Shown here: positions 42,066-50,228 of the stretch, in pieces | Layout of the letters: each line of letters opens with the position of its first letter | Position numbering within the stretch: the stretch's first letter is position 1 | DNA from: Paraburkholderia rhynchosiae | GTDB taxonomy: Bacteria > Pseudomonadota > Gammaproteobacteria > Burkholderiales > Burkholderiaceae | Direction: 5' to 3' | Assembly (NCBI RefSeq): GCF_002879865.1 | Contig: NZ_PNXY01000002.1 | Location: 62,001 to 126,000, forward strand | DNA: 64,000 nt | The notes under the pieces: generated by a model | Seen by the model: only the letters and a program-made list of their open reading frames with translations | What the model was told of the DNA's origin: nothing | Database searches by the model: none | Made by a program: the position numbers and the translations under genes

Positions 42066-44414
42066 TCAAGCGGCGACCGCTTCAGCCACTTCAACCGCCG
42101 ACGCTTTCAGCAACACCGGAATCGACTTTGAAGTCGGCGTTCCCGCGCCATCCGCCACCGACGACAACGGCACAAGCGGATTCGTCTCCGGATAGTAAGC
42201 GCCTAAACAACCGCGCGGAATGTCGTACTCCACGAGCAGAAAGCCTTCCGCGTGACGCTCGATGCCGTCCGCCCACACGCTCGTGATGTCCACGCGCTGT
42301 CCGGCGGCGAAACCGAGCATCGCGATGTCGTCCTTGTTGGCGAACAGCACGCGCCGTTGCCCATACACGCCGCGATAACGGTCGTCGAGGCCGTAAATCG
42401 TCGTGTTGTACTGGTCGTGCGAACGCGTCGTCATCAACGTCATCAGGCGCTCGCCGTGTTGCTGGCGCGCGCGATGAATCGGCGTGTCGAGCGCGATTGC
42501 ATGCACGAGGAACTGTGCCTTGCCGCTCGGCGTTTTCCAGATCCGCTCGCGCGATGCCACGCCAAGATGGAAGCCGCCCGGATGCTTGAGCCGCTCGTTG
42601 TAATCGTCGAAACCGTCGATCACTTTCGCGATGCCGTCGCGAATCAGCGCGTAGTCCGCGGCATGCGCGAGCCAATCCACCTTGTGGCTGCCGAGCGTCG
42701 CATGCGCCATGCGCGCGACGATCGCAATCTCCGACAGCAAATTCTCCGACGCCGGTTTGTTCATGCCGTACGAAATGTGCACCATGCTCATCGAATCCTC
42801 GACGCTCACGCCTTGCGCCACACCGTTCTGCAAGTCGATCTCGGTACGGCCGAGCGTCGGCAGGATCAGCGCGTCGCGGCCGTGCACGAGATGGCTGCGG
42901 TTCAGTTTCGTCGTGATATGCACGGTCAGATCGCACGAACGCATGGCTTCCCACGTGCGCGGCGTGTCCGGCGTCGCAATCGAGAAGTTGCCGCCAAGAC
43001 CGATGAACACCTTGACCTTGCCGTCGAGCATCGCCTGAATCGTGTTGACGACGTCGAGCCCGTGCTCGCGCGGCGGCTCGAAACGGTAGACCTCGCCGAG
43101 CCTGTCGAGAAACGCTTGCGTCGGTTTTTCCTCGATGCCGACCGTGCGGTCGCCCTGCACATTCGAATGTCCGCGCACCGGGCACAAGCCCGCGCCGCGC
43201 CGGCCGATATTGCCGCGCATCATCATCAGGTTCGACAGTAGCTGCACGGTCGGCACCGAATTCTTGTGCTGCGTGAGGCCCATGCCCCACGTCGAAATTA
43301 CCGCGCGGCCCTTCACGTAGATGTCGGCCAGTTTCAGCACGTCCTCGAACGGCACGCCCGCTTCGGCGACGATGATGTCCCAGCTTTCGGCGCGCAGATC
43401 GTCGGCGAAGGCGTCGAAGCCCACTGTGTGTTCCGCGATGAACGCGACGTCGAGCACGCGTTCGAGCCCGCAAGCCTGAGCTTCGTCGTCGAGTTCGATC
43501 ACGCGCTTGGCGACGCCCTTGATCAACGCGAAATCGCCTCCGACTTTTGGCCGGATGAACACAGAGCTGATTCTGGTGCTGCCCATGGTCAGCATTTCCA
43601 CCGGATGCTGCGGGCTCGCGAAGCGTTCAAGGCCGCGTTCTTTCAACGGATTGATCGACACGATGGTCGCGCCACGCTTCGCGCATTCGCGCAGTTCGCC
43701 GAGCATCCGCGGATGGTTGGTCGCGGGATTCTGGCCGAAGATCAGCAGCGTGTCGGCGTGTTCGAAGTCGTCCAGTGTGACCGTGCCCTTGCCGATGCCG
43801 ACCGTGTGCGGCAAACCGCGGCTCGTCGCTTCGTGGCACATGTTCGAGCAATCGGGGAAATTGTTGGTGCCGTACATGCGCACGAACAACTGGTATAGAA
43901 ACGCGGCTTCGTTGCTTGCGCGGCCCGACGTGTAGAACGCGGCGCGGTCTGGACTGTCGAGGCGCTTCAGATGGCTCGCGATCAGGTCGAACGCTTCGTC
44001 CCAGCCGATCGGCAGGTAGCGGTCGCGCATCGCATCGTAGACAAGCGGATCGGTCAGGCGGCCATGTTGCTCCAGTTCGAAGTCGGACTGGGTCATCAAT
44101 TGTGCGACGGTGTGCTCCGCGAAGAACGCGGGCGTCACGCGCTTGCTGGTCGCTTCGGCGGCCACCGCTTTGACGCCGTTCTCGCAGAACTCGAACGTGG
44201 ATGCATGCTCGCGATCCGGCCACGCGCAGCCGGGGCAGTCAAAGCCGTCGGGCTGATTCTGTTTGAGCAGTGTGCGGTAATTGCCGCCCGTCACCTTTTC
44301 CTTGAGCAGGTTAATGGCGACGTATTTGAGCGCGCCCCAGCCGGCGGCGGGATGTTTGTAAGGTTCGATACGCGGTTCGCCGCCGGATTCGCTACGAGTG
44401 TCGGGTTTCTTCAT
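42066..44414 (-). CDS. FdhF/YdeP-family molybdopterin oxidoreductase
   Basis: The 782-residue product has the formate-dehydrogenase-alpha layout: AFYTSGRASNEAAFLYQLFV, NNFPDCSNMCHEAT, LLIFGQNPATNHPRMLGEL, GAGLCPVRGHSNVQGDRTVG and a C-terminal MGD-binding part with MTTRSHDQYNTTIYG. Instead of the usual CXXCXXXC it has only CPGCAWPD with a later Cys, as in YdeP, linked to acid resistance in E. coli. The substrate is not established for this group. No FdhD-type or partner subunit gene is adjacent; the MocR regulator is divergent 167 bp away. Confidence 0.85.
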   Translation of the reverse strand: MKKPDTRSESGGEPRIEPYKHPAAGWGALKYVAINLLKEKVTGGNYRTLLKQNQPDGFDCPGCAWPDREHASTFEFCENGVKAVAAEATSKRVTPAFFAEHTVAQLMTQSDFELEQHGRLTDPLVYDAMRDRYLPIGWDEAFDLIASHLKRLDSPDRAAFYTSGRASNEAAFLYQLFVRMYGTNNFPDCSNMCHEATSRGLPHTVGIGKGTVTLDDFEHADTLLIFGQNPATNHPRMLGELRECAKRGATIVSINPLKERGLERFASPQHPVEMLTMGSTRISSVFIRPKVGGDFALIKGVAKRVIELDDEAQACGLERVLDVAFIAEHTVGFDAFADDLRAESWDIIVAEAGVPFEDVLKLADIYVKGRAVISTWGMGLTQHKNSVPTVQLLSNLMMMRGNIGRRGAGLCPVRGHSNVQGDRTVGIEEKPTQAFLDRLGEVYRFEPPREHGLDVVNTIQAMLDGKVKVFIGLGGNFSIATPDTPRTWEAMRSCDLTVHITTKLNRSHLVHGRDALILPTLGRTEIDLQNGVAQGVSVEDSMSMVHISYGMNKPASENLLSEIAIVARMAHATLGSHKVDWLAHAADYALIRDGIAKVIDGFDDYNERLKHPGGFHLGVASRERIWKTPSGKAQFLVHAIALDTPIHRARQQHGERLMTLMTTRSHDQYNTTIYGLDDRYRGVYGQRRVLFANKDDIAMLGFAAGQRVDITSVWADGIERHAEGFLLVEYDIPRGCLGAYYPETNPLVPLSSVADGAGTPTSKSIPVLLKASAVEVAEAVAA

Positions 44415-44581
44415 GATGTTGCCGCGAGTCGTCTTGACATGGCTTTTCAGCCGATACCGGCAAGACTACTGTGTTCCAATCGCAGTGCAGCATACAGAAA
44501 ATGAAAAAGGGAAGGGATACAGTTGCGTGCGTTCTGTCATAGACTGGCGGCCCAGACGCCCCGTTTACTTGAGCCACGTTT

Positions 44582-46015
44582 TTGAAACTGTACGAAAAGC
44601 TTGCCGATGAAGTCACCGAAGCCATACGCCGCGGCGTGTTCGCGGCTGGCGAGCGGATTCCGTCTGTGCGGCAGGCGAGCCAGCAGCATGGCGTCAGCAT
44701 CAAGACCGTGCTGCATGCGTACGCGTTGCTGGAGAGCCGCGGCATCGTCGAAACGCGTCCGCAGTCCGGTTATTTCGTGCGTGAAGCGGCGCTTAGCGCA
44801 TTCACGTCCGAGAAGCCGCGGCCGGGCCACAAACCCGCGCCGCCGATGCCGCCCGTGGCCGCCGAAGTGGACGTGAGCCGGCTGGTGCTGTCGACGTTGC
44901 GCAGCATCCGCGCGCACGACGCCGTGCCGTTCGGCTCGCCGTATCCCGATCCGTCGCTGTTCCCGTGGCGACGCATCAACCAGTACGCGAACGCGATTGC
45001 CCGTCGGCAGGCGAGCTGGAACCTGATCGACGACCTGCCGCCCGGCAATCCAGAGCTGATCCGGCAGATCGCGCGGCGCTACGCCGAGAACGGCATGCCG
45101 GTCGACCCCGGCGAAATCGTCATCACGCTCGGCGCCACGGAGGCCATCAATCTCAGCTTGCAGGCGGTCGCCAAACCCGGCGACACGGTGGCCGTCGAGT
45201 CGCCGACCTATTACGCGATGCTGCATGCGATCGAACGTCTGGGCATGCGGGCGATAGAGGTTGCGACGCATCCTGTCGACGGTATCGACATCGACGCGTT
45301 GGCCGAGGTGATCGCGAGGCAACAGATTGCCGCTTGCATGGTCATGCCGAACTTCCAGAATCCGCTCGGTTTCCAGATGCCGGACGCGCGCAAGCGGCAA
45401 CTCGTCGAATTGCTTGCCGCCCATCGGATTCCGGTCATCGAAAACGACGTGTACCAGGAGCTGTATTTCGGCGAGACGCGGCCGTCCACTTTGAAAAGCT
45501 TCGACACGCAGGGGCTCGTGCTGCATTGCGCGTCGTTTTCGAAGAGCCTGACTGCGTCGTACCGGATCGGCTGGGCGTTGCCTGGGCGTTATCGCGCGCA
45601 AGTCGAGAAGCTTAAGTTTCTGAACACGTTGACGACGCCTTCGGTGCCGCAGGTCGCGGTCGCGGATTATCTGCGGCAGGACGGTTACGACCGGCATCTG
45701 CGGCACGTGCGCAAGGTCTACCGGCAGCAGGCGAGCATCATGACGGCGATGGTGCGGCGTTTCTTTCCCGCCGACACGCGCATTTCGACGCCGCGGGGCG
45801 GTTACGTGCTGTGGGTCGAGTTGCCGGAGCGCGTCGATTCAATGCGGCTTTATCAGGCGGCGCTCGCGCGCAGCATCACGGTCGGGCCCGGCATGATGTT
45901 TTCGACGCGCAACGATTTCCGCCACTTCATCCGGCTCAATTACAGTTATCCGTGGACGGCGGAAAGCGAGGCGGCGTTGAAGACGCTTGGTGAACTGGTG
46001 ACGCAGATGGGTTGA
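44582..46015 (+). CDS. MocR-type GntR regulator with aminotransferase-like domain
   Basis: The 477-residue product has a GntR winged helix at residues 1-70 (AAGERIPSVRQASQQHGVSI, KTVLHAYALLESRGIVETRP) joined to a fold-type I PLP domain with ITLGATEAINLSLQAVA and the PLP lysine in CASFSKSLTASYRIGW. MocR proteins sense PLP-linked or amino compounds. The only suitable start is a TTG at 44582; a TGA lies 12 bp upstream in frame. It is divergent from the YdeP-type gene and might control it. Confidence 0.88.
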   Translation: MKLYEKLADEVTEAIRRGVFAAGERIPSVRQASQQHGVSIKTVLHAYALLESRGIVETRPQSGYFVREAALSAFTSEKPRPGHKPAPPMPPVAAEVDVSRLVLSTLRSIRAHDAVPFGSPYPDPSLFPWRRINQYANAIARRQASWNLIDDLPPGNPELIRQIARRYAENGMPVDPGEIVITLGATEAINLSLQAVAKPGDTVAVESPTYYAMLHAIERLGMRAIEVATHPVDGIDIDALAEVIARQQIAACMVMPNFQNPLGFQMPDARKRQLVELLAAHRIPVIENDVYQELYFGETRPSTLKSFDTQGLVLHCASFSKSLTASYRIGWALPGRYRAQVEKLKFLNTLTTPSVPQVAVADYLRQDGYDRHLRHVRKVYRQQASIMTAMVRRFFPADTRISTPRGGYVLWVELPERVDSMRLYQAALARSITVGPGMMFSTRNDFRHFIRLNYSYPWTAESEAALKTLGELVTQMG

Positions 46016-46054
46016 GGCGCTCGGATGGGTTGGGGCAGGAGACAGGAGACACGA

Positions 46055-46372
46055 ATGGATGATGAGGACATCGATCCGGTGCTGCTCGCCATACTGGCGC
46101 AGCTTTGGCGCGCGCAACGGGAAAAGTCCGGCGGCGCGTGGTCGCTCGCGAAGCTGTCGAAGCAGGCAAATGTGCCAATGAGCGCGCTGCGGCGGCACTT
46201 GACGGCGCTGGTCGACGGCGGTCTCGTGGACACGACGTTCAACGAGGAAGGCACCGGCACCGCGCGTCTGAGCGAGACCGGCCAGGGTCTATGCTCGGAG
46301 TTGTTCGCCGACGGCGGAGCGGCGGATGAGGACGGCGCGCCAGATGAAGAGCCGCCGCCGAGGCTGCATTAA
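46055..46372 (+). CDS. Small winged-helix protein (ArsR/MarR-like), putative regulator
   Basis: The 105-residue product has a helix-turn-helix region ([20 protein letters not shown]) and a wing ([19 protein letters not shown]), followed by an acidic Pro-rich tail. It looks like a DNA-binding protein without a ligand domain. It starts 39 bp after the MocR gene, with GGAG before the ATG at 46055, so the two may be co-transcribed. I cannot assign a family beyond winged helix. Confidence 0.7.
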   Translation: MDDEDIDPVLLAILAQLWRAQREKSGGAWSLAKLSKQANVPMSALRRHLTALVDGGLVDTTFNEEGTGTARLSETGQGLCSELFADGGAADEDGAPDEEPPPRLH

Positions 46373-46584
46373 GCCACGGCGACGCGGCAGGGTTTGACCT
46401 GCGCAATAGGGGACCCGGCGGAGAGGCGGGCGGCGGATAGACGTGCGGTGCGACGTGAACCCGCCGCCAAGGCTTCATTCAGTGACAGCGATGTAGCCCA
46501 TAGTGCAATCGGCGATAACCGCTTCGCTTGTGCTCGCATCAAACCACTAACCGCAAGCCACCGACCGCTCGCCTCGCAACCGGC

Positions 46585-47334
46585 TCAAAGCTGACTCATT
46601 CCGCCATCCGCGATGATTTCTGTGCCGACGATAAACGCGGATTCTGGCGCGGCCAGATGCAGCACCGTCGAGGCGATTTCCTCCGGCGTGCCGAAGCGCC
46701 CGACCGGCACCTGGGCGAGAATCTGCGCGGCCGTGGCTTCGAGCGCGCTGGCGTCGAGGCCGAGTTTGCCGTACAGCGGCGTCTGCACCGGGCCTGGACT
46801 CACGACATTCACCCGCACGCCCTGCGGCAGCAATTCCGCCGACAAGGTCTTCGCGAGCGAAATCACCGCGGCCTTGCTCGCCGCATACACCGACGACGCC
46901 GGCATGCCGATATGCGCATTGATCGAACCGTTGATGATGATCGACGCGCCGCGGTTGAGCAGCGGCAGCAGCGCCTGGATCTGGAAATAGGCGCCCTTGA
47001 CGTTGGTGTTGAACATCGCGTCCCAGAACGCTTCGTCGACGTCTGGGAACGGGGCGAACTTCGCCATGCCCGCGTTCACAAACACCGCGTCGAGCCGGAT
47101 GCCCGCTGCACCGATCGCGGCAGCCAGTTCGCGCGCCGACGCTACTGAGCCGGCATCGTTGCGCACGGCGACGGTTTGTCCGCCGAGCGCCGCACGCGCG
47201 GATTCGAGCGCATCGGCATCGCGCCCGGTAATGACGACGCGGGCGCCTTCGTCGGCGAAGGCTTTGGCCGTGGCGAAGCCGATGCCGCTGCTGCCGCCGG
47301 TGACGAGAATCGATTTATCCTGGAAGCGAGTCAT
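46585..47334 (-). CDS. Short-chain dehydrogenase/reductase (SDR)
   Basis: The 249-residue product is a classic SDR: cofactor motif VTGGSSGIGFATA, NAG motif FVNAGMAKF, catalytic Ser in IIINGSINAHIG, YXXXK in SSVYAASKAAVI, and VSPGPVQTPLYGKL. It reduces or oxidises an alcohol/ketone with NAD(P)H; substrate unknown. Start is the ATG at 47334. It is divergent from the BMP-family gene across 265 bp containing an operator-like inverted repeat. Confidence 0.9.
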   Translation of the reverse strand: MTRFQDKSILVTGGSSGIGFATAKAFADEGARVVITGRDADALESARAALGGQTVAVRNDAGSVASARELAAAIGAAGIRLDAVFVNAGMAKFAPFPDVDEAFWDAMFNTNVKGAYFQIQALLPLLNRGASIIINGSINAHIGMPASSVYAASKAAVISLAKTLSAELLPQGVRVNVVSPGPVQTPLYGKLGLDASALEATAAQILAQVPVGRFGTPEEIASTVLHLAAPESAFIVGTEIIADGGMSQL

Positions 47335-47421
47335 TCTGTTTCTCCGAAAAGGTTTTACGGGTTGATGTGATGCATCTTGCGCTTCCAAAGCGCGCTTGCC
47401 GTGCCATTTTCCCGATGCACT

Positions 47422-47445
47422 CGTTCGAAACGATCGAACGTTTCC
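47422..47445. promoter_or_regulatory. Nested inverted repeats between divergent SDR and BMP genes
   Basis: CGTTCGA (47422-47428) and TCGAACG (47434-47440) are perfect arms; overlapping them, GAAACG (47427-47432) and CGTTTC (47439-47444) are also inverted. The site lies 88 bp upstream of the SDR start and 71 bp upstream of the BMP promoter candidate. Confidence 0.5.
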
Positions 47446-47510
47446 AACCGGCCGCCTTGATACGGCTCCTGTTATGGGTGGAATAACAACGAATAATTTT
47501 TCCTCTGAAA

Positions 47511-47538
47511 TTGACCCCGGAATATGGCCCCCTATGCT
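47511..47538 (+). promoter_or_regulatory. Candidate sigma-70 promoter for the BMP-family gene
   Basis: TTGACC (47511-47516) and TATGCT (47533-47538) are 16 bp apart, about 60 bp before the ATG at 47600. Confidence 0.5.
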
Positions 47539-47599
47539 GGAGGCTTGCCCGGAGACAATCGGGCGCCGGGCGGATCCTTCAACCTTCTTCGGAGAATTG

Positions 47600-48742
47600 A
47601 TGAAAACAAAGCTGACGCGAGCGCTGCACCAATCACTGCGCATCAGGTCTTTTCGAACCGCGCTTGTTGCGGCATGTGCCGCAACGCTCGGCCTGAGTTT
47701 GGGCTTCGGGGCTGCATTGGCGTCGGCGGCCACCGTGCAGCCGGTCGGCATCGCCTTCGTCTACCTCGGCAATCCCGGCGACGCCGGCTGGACCTATGCG
47801 CACGAACAGGGCGTGAAAGAGGTCGAGGCCAAATTCGGCGACAAAATCAAAGTGACGCGCGTCGAGAACGTGCCCGAGTCGGCGGACTCGGAACGCGTGT
47901 TTCGCGATCTGGCCTCGAAGGGCAACAAGATCGTGGTGGGCTCGAGCTTCGGCTTTCAGGACTTCGAGTTGAAGGTCGCCAAGGACTTCCCCGACACTGT
48001 GTTCGAACACGCGACCGGCTACAAGAAAGCATCCAATTTCGCGACTTACGACGTGCGCACTTATCAGAGCGCCTATCTCGCCGGACTCGTCGCGGGCTAT
48101 ACGACGAAGTCGAATACGCTCGGCTTCGTCGGCTCCGTGCCGGTGCCCGAAGTGGTGCGCAACATCAACGCGTTCACGATGGGCGCGCGCTCGGTGAACC
48201 CGAAGGCGCGCGTCAAGGTAGTGTGGATCAATAGCTGGTTCGATCCGGGCCTCGAAAAACAGGCCGCCGAAACGCTGATCGGCCAGGGCGCGGACGTCCT
48301 CATCCAGAACACGGATTCGACGGCCACGATGCAGACCGCCGAACAGAAGAAGGTGCATGCGTTCGGCTGGGATTCGAACATGAAAAAGTTCGGGCCGAAT
48401 GCGCAACTCGGCGCGTGCGTGAGCAACTGGGGCGTGTATTACTCGTATCTGGTGCAGCAGGTGGTGTCGGGCACGTGGAACAACACGCCCGTCTGGTGGG
48501 GCTTGAAAGAGAAGGCGATCGACCTCGCGGACATCAACACCGAAGCGGTGTCGCCGGCGGCGCAAAAAGCGTTGAGCCAGAAGCGCGACGAGATTGTCTC
48601 CGGCAAGTTCAACCCGTTTGCCGGACCGATCATGGATCAGTCGGGCGCGGTGAAGGTGGCGGCGGGCAAGTCGCTGAGCGACCCGGAATTGCTGCGTCTG
48701 AACTGGTTCGTGCAAGGCGTCGACGGTTCGCTGCCGAAGTAA
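47600..48742 (+). CDS. BMP-family periplasmic binding protein (nucleoside/purine type)
   Basis: The 380-residue product has a signal peptide ending ASA (about residue 37) and the BMP fold, with VGIAFVYLGNPGDAGWTYAH, GNKIVVGSSFGFQDF, TYQSAYLAGLVAGY and VLIQNTDSTA. BMP proteins are binding subunits of ABC importers, mostly for nucleosides. A nucleoside deaminase gene follows 62 bp downstream, supporting a purine or nucleoside ligand. The ATPase and permease genes that usually accompany it are missing here. GGAGAA precedes the ATG. Confidence 0.88.
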   Translation: MKTKLTRALHQSLRIRSFRTALVAACAATLGLSLGFGAALASAATVQPVGIAFVYLGNPGDAGWTYAHEQGVKEVEAKFGDKIKVTRVENVPESADSERVFRDLASKGNKIVVGSSFGFQDFELKVAKDFPDTVFEHATGYKKASNFATYDVRTYQSAYLAGLVAGYTTKSNTLGFVGSVPVPEVVRNINAFTMGARSVNPKARVKVVWINSWFDPGLEKQAAETLIGQGADVLIQNTDSTATMQTAEQKKVHAFGWDSNMKKFGPNAQLGACVSNWGVYYSYLVQQVVSGTWNNTPVWWGLKEKAIDLADINTEAVSPAAQKALSQKRDEIVSGKFNPFAGPIMDQSGAVKVAAGKSLSDPELLRLNWFVQGVDGSLPK

Positions 48743-48804
48743 CGCGCGACTGCAGAGCCACTAGAACCCCACTACAACCCCACTACAGCGAAAGGAGATC
48801 GCCC

Positions 48805-49359
48805 GTGAGTCTGACCGTTTCGAACGAAACCTCAGCCGGCGCCGCCGCCGATGCCGACGGGTTTCCGCCGCAGGGCTTGACGCCCACGCATGAGCAGATT
48901 GTGCGGCATCTGCGGCATTCGAGCCGGATAGCCGAGCGGGCGACCTTGCTGGGACATCATCCGTTCGGCGCGGTGCTGGTCGGCCCGGATCAGGAAACCG
49001 TGTTGATGGAGCAGGGCAACGTCGACACGGTCAATCACGCGGAGTCGGTGCTCGCTCGCGTGGCGGCGCTGAATTTCACGCCGGCGTATTTGTGGAGTTG
49101 CACGCTGTACACATCGGTCGAGCCGTGCTGCATGTGCGCGGGCACGATGTACTGGGCGAACATCGGCCGGGTCGTGTTCGGCATGACAGAGAAGCGCTTG
49201 CTGGAAGCGACCGGCGATCACGCCGAGAATCCGACGATGAGCGTGGATTGCCGCTATGTCTTCGATCATTGCCAGAAGCGCGTCGAAGTGATCGGCCCGG
49301 TGACCGAAATCGAGGCCGAGGTGATGGCGGTTCAGCGCAGGTTCTGGAATAGCCGCTAG
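48805..49359 (+). CDS. Nucleoside/guanine deaminase-like protein (CDA fold)
   Basis: The 184-residue product has the zinc deaminase motifs VNHAESV (HAE) and EPCCMCAGTMYW (PCXXC), so it should deaminate a purine, pyrimidine or nucleoside. The HPFGAVLVG lead and the tail resemble tRNA adenosine/guanine deaminase-like proteins of free-base type. It starts at a GTG (48805) after AAGGAGATC and probably shares the transcript of the BMP gene, suggesting uptake and deamination of the same compound. Confidence 0.87.
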   Translation: MSLTVSNETSAGAAADADGFPPQGLTPTHEQIVRHLRHSSRIAERATLLGHHPFGAVLVGPDQETVLMEQGNVDTVNHAESVLARVAALNFTPAYLWSCTLYTSVEPCCMCAGTMYWANIGRVVFGMTEKRLLEATGDHAENPTMSVDCRYVFDHCQKRVEVIGPVTEIEAEVMAVQRRFWNSR

Positions 49360-49374
49360 CGTCGCCAGGTTCGG

Positions 49375-49977
49375 CTAGGTGTGCCCAAGCATCGCGACGC
49401 CGCAGAACCAGTCGCCGCCATGGGGCCGATATTTCCACTGACTGCCGTTCTGCCTGATCACGGTCGAGCATTGCTCGCCTATCACGATGCCGGGACGCGC
49501 GGCCGTGCATTGAAGCCTCGCGGTTTCAATGCGCGAAGGCGCCGGTGCCGGCGCCGATGCAGGTGCCGGCAAAGGCTTGCGCGGGCTATCCTGCTGCGCG
49601 GGCGTCACCGTATCCGCGGGCTTGACCTCATCGACGGGCGCCCCCGACGCCCCGGCCTGCACGCTCACGGTCAACCGCTGCAGCTCTTCGATACGCGTCG
49701 CGTACCACGTTCCGAGGCAGACCGTGTCCCGGCAATTGGCTTCGCGCCACGCCCACTTGCTGTCGCTGTCGGTGATGAAGCCGCGCCGGTCGGTCACTCT
49801 TCGGCGCGCTTTCCAGTAGAGTTGTCCCAACGTGTCGTCGAGCCGCGACAGCGCTGGGTCGTTGCAGATCATCTTTTCGGTCAGCGAGCGTCCCTTGTTG
49901 CAGTTAAAGCTCGTGGCATGAGCGGGCGAATGCGCGATCAGCAGCGCGGCGATCAGAACGGGGCGAAGGTTTTTCAT
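49375..49977 (-). CDS. LprI-like secreted protein
   Basis: The 200-residue product has a signal peptide ending HATS and then FNCNKGRSLTEKMICNDPALS, which matches the N-terminal domain of LprI, a lysozyme inhibitor of mycobacteria. It has a Cys-rich half (four Cys to about residue 90), a Pro/Ala linker and a short C-terminal part with GEQCSTVIRQNGSQWKYR. It probably acts in the periplasm; inhibition of lysozyme is known for some members only. Convergent with the deaminase gene, 15 bp apart. Confidence 0.78.
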   Translation of the reverse strand: MKNLRPVLIAALLIAHSPAHATSFNCNKGRSLTEKMICNDPALSRLDDTLGQLYWKARRRVTDRRGFITDSDSKWAWREANCRDTVCLGTWYATRIEELQRLTVSVQAGASGAPVDEVKPADTVTPAQQDSPRKPLPAPASAPAPAPSRIETARLQCTAARPGIVIGEQCSTVIRQNGSQWKYRPHGGDWFCGVAMLGHT

Positions 49978-50228
49978 TGCGGCTCACGCGATGCATGGTT
50001 TCTCATGCAACGGATGATCATCCGATCGCTCGTCACGCGGACGCCGGAAAAACGCGGCACTTCAGGTAAGTGGTTACAAGATATTGCCTTGAGCGGTCCA
50101 AGCGACGCCGCAATAGTTCAAGGCACGGCAACTCAAAGCGCTGATTGCGGATTTTCCTGGCATTTCGCGGGTATACCCTGATGCGCTGCTTGCACAATCT
50201 TGCCGATGTTGGGTTGGGGGGCGCACAT

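Noticed and set aside
42252..43241. 329-codon frame antisense to the YdeP-type gene
   Set aside because: His/Arg-rich composition of a high-GC shadow, with no start signal.
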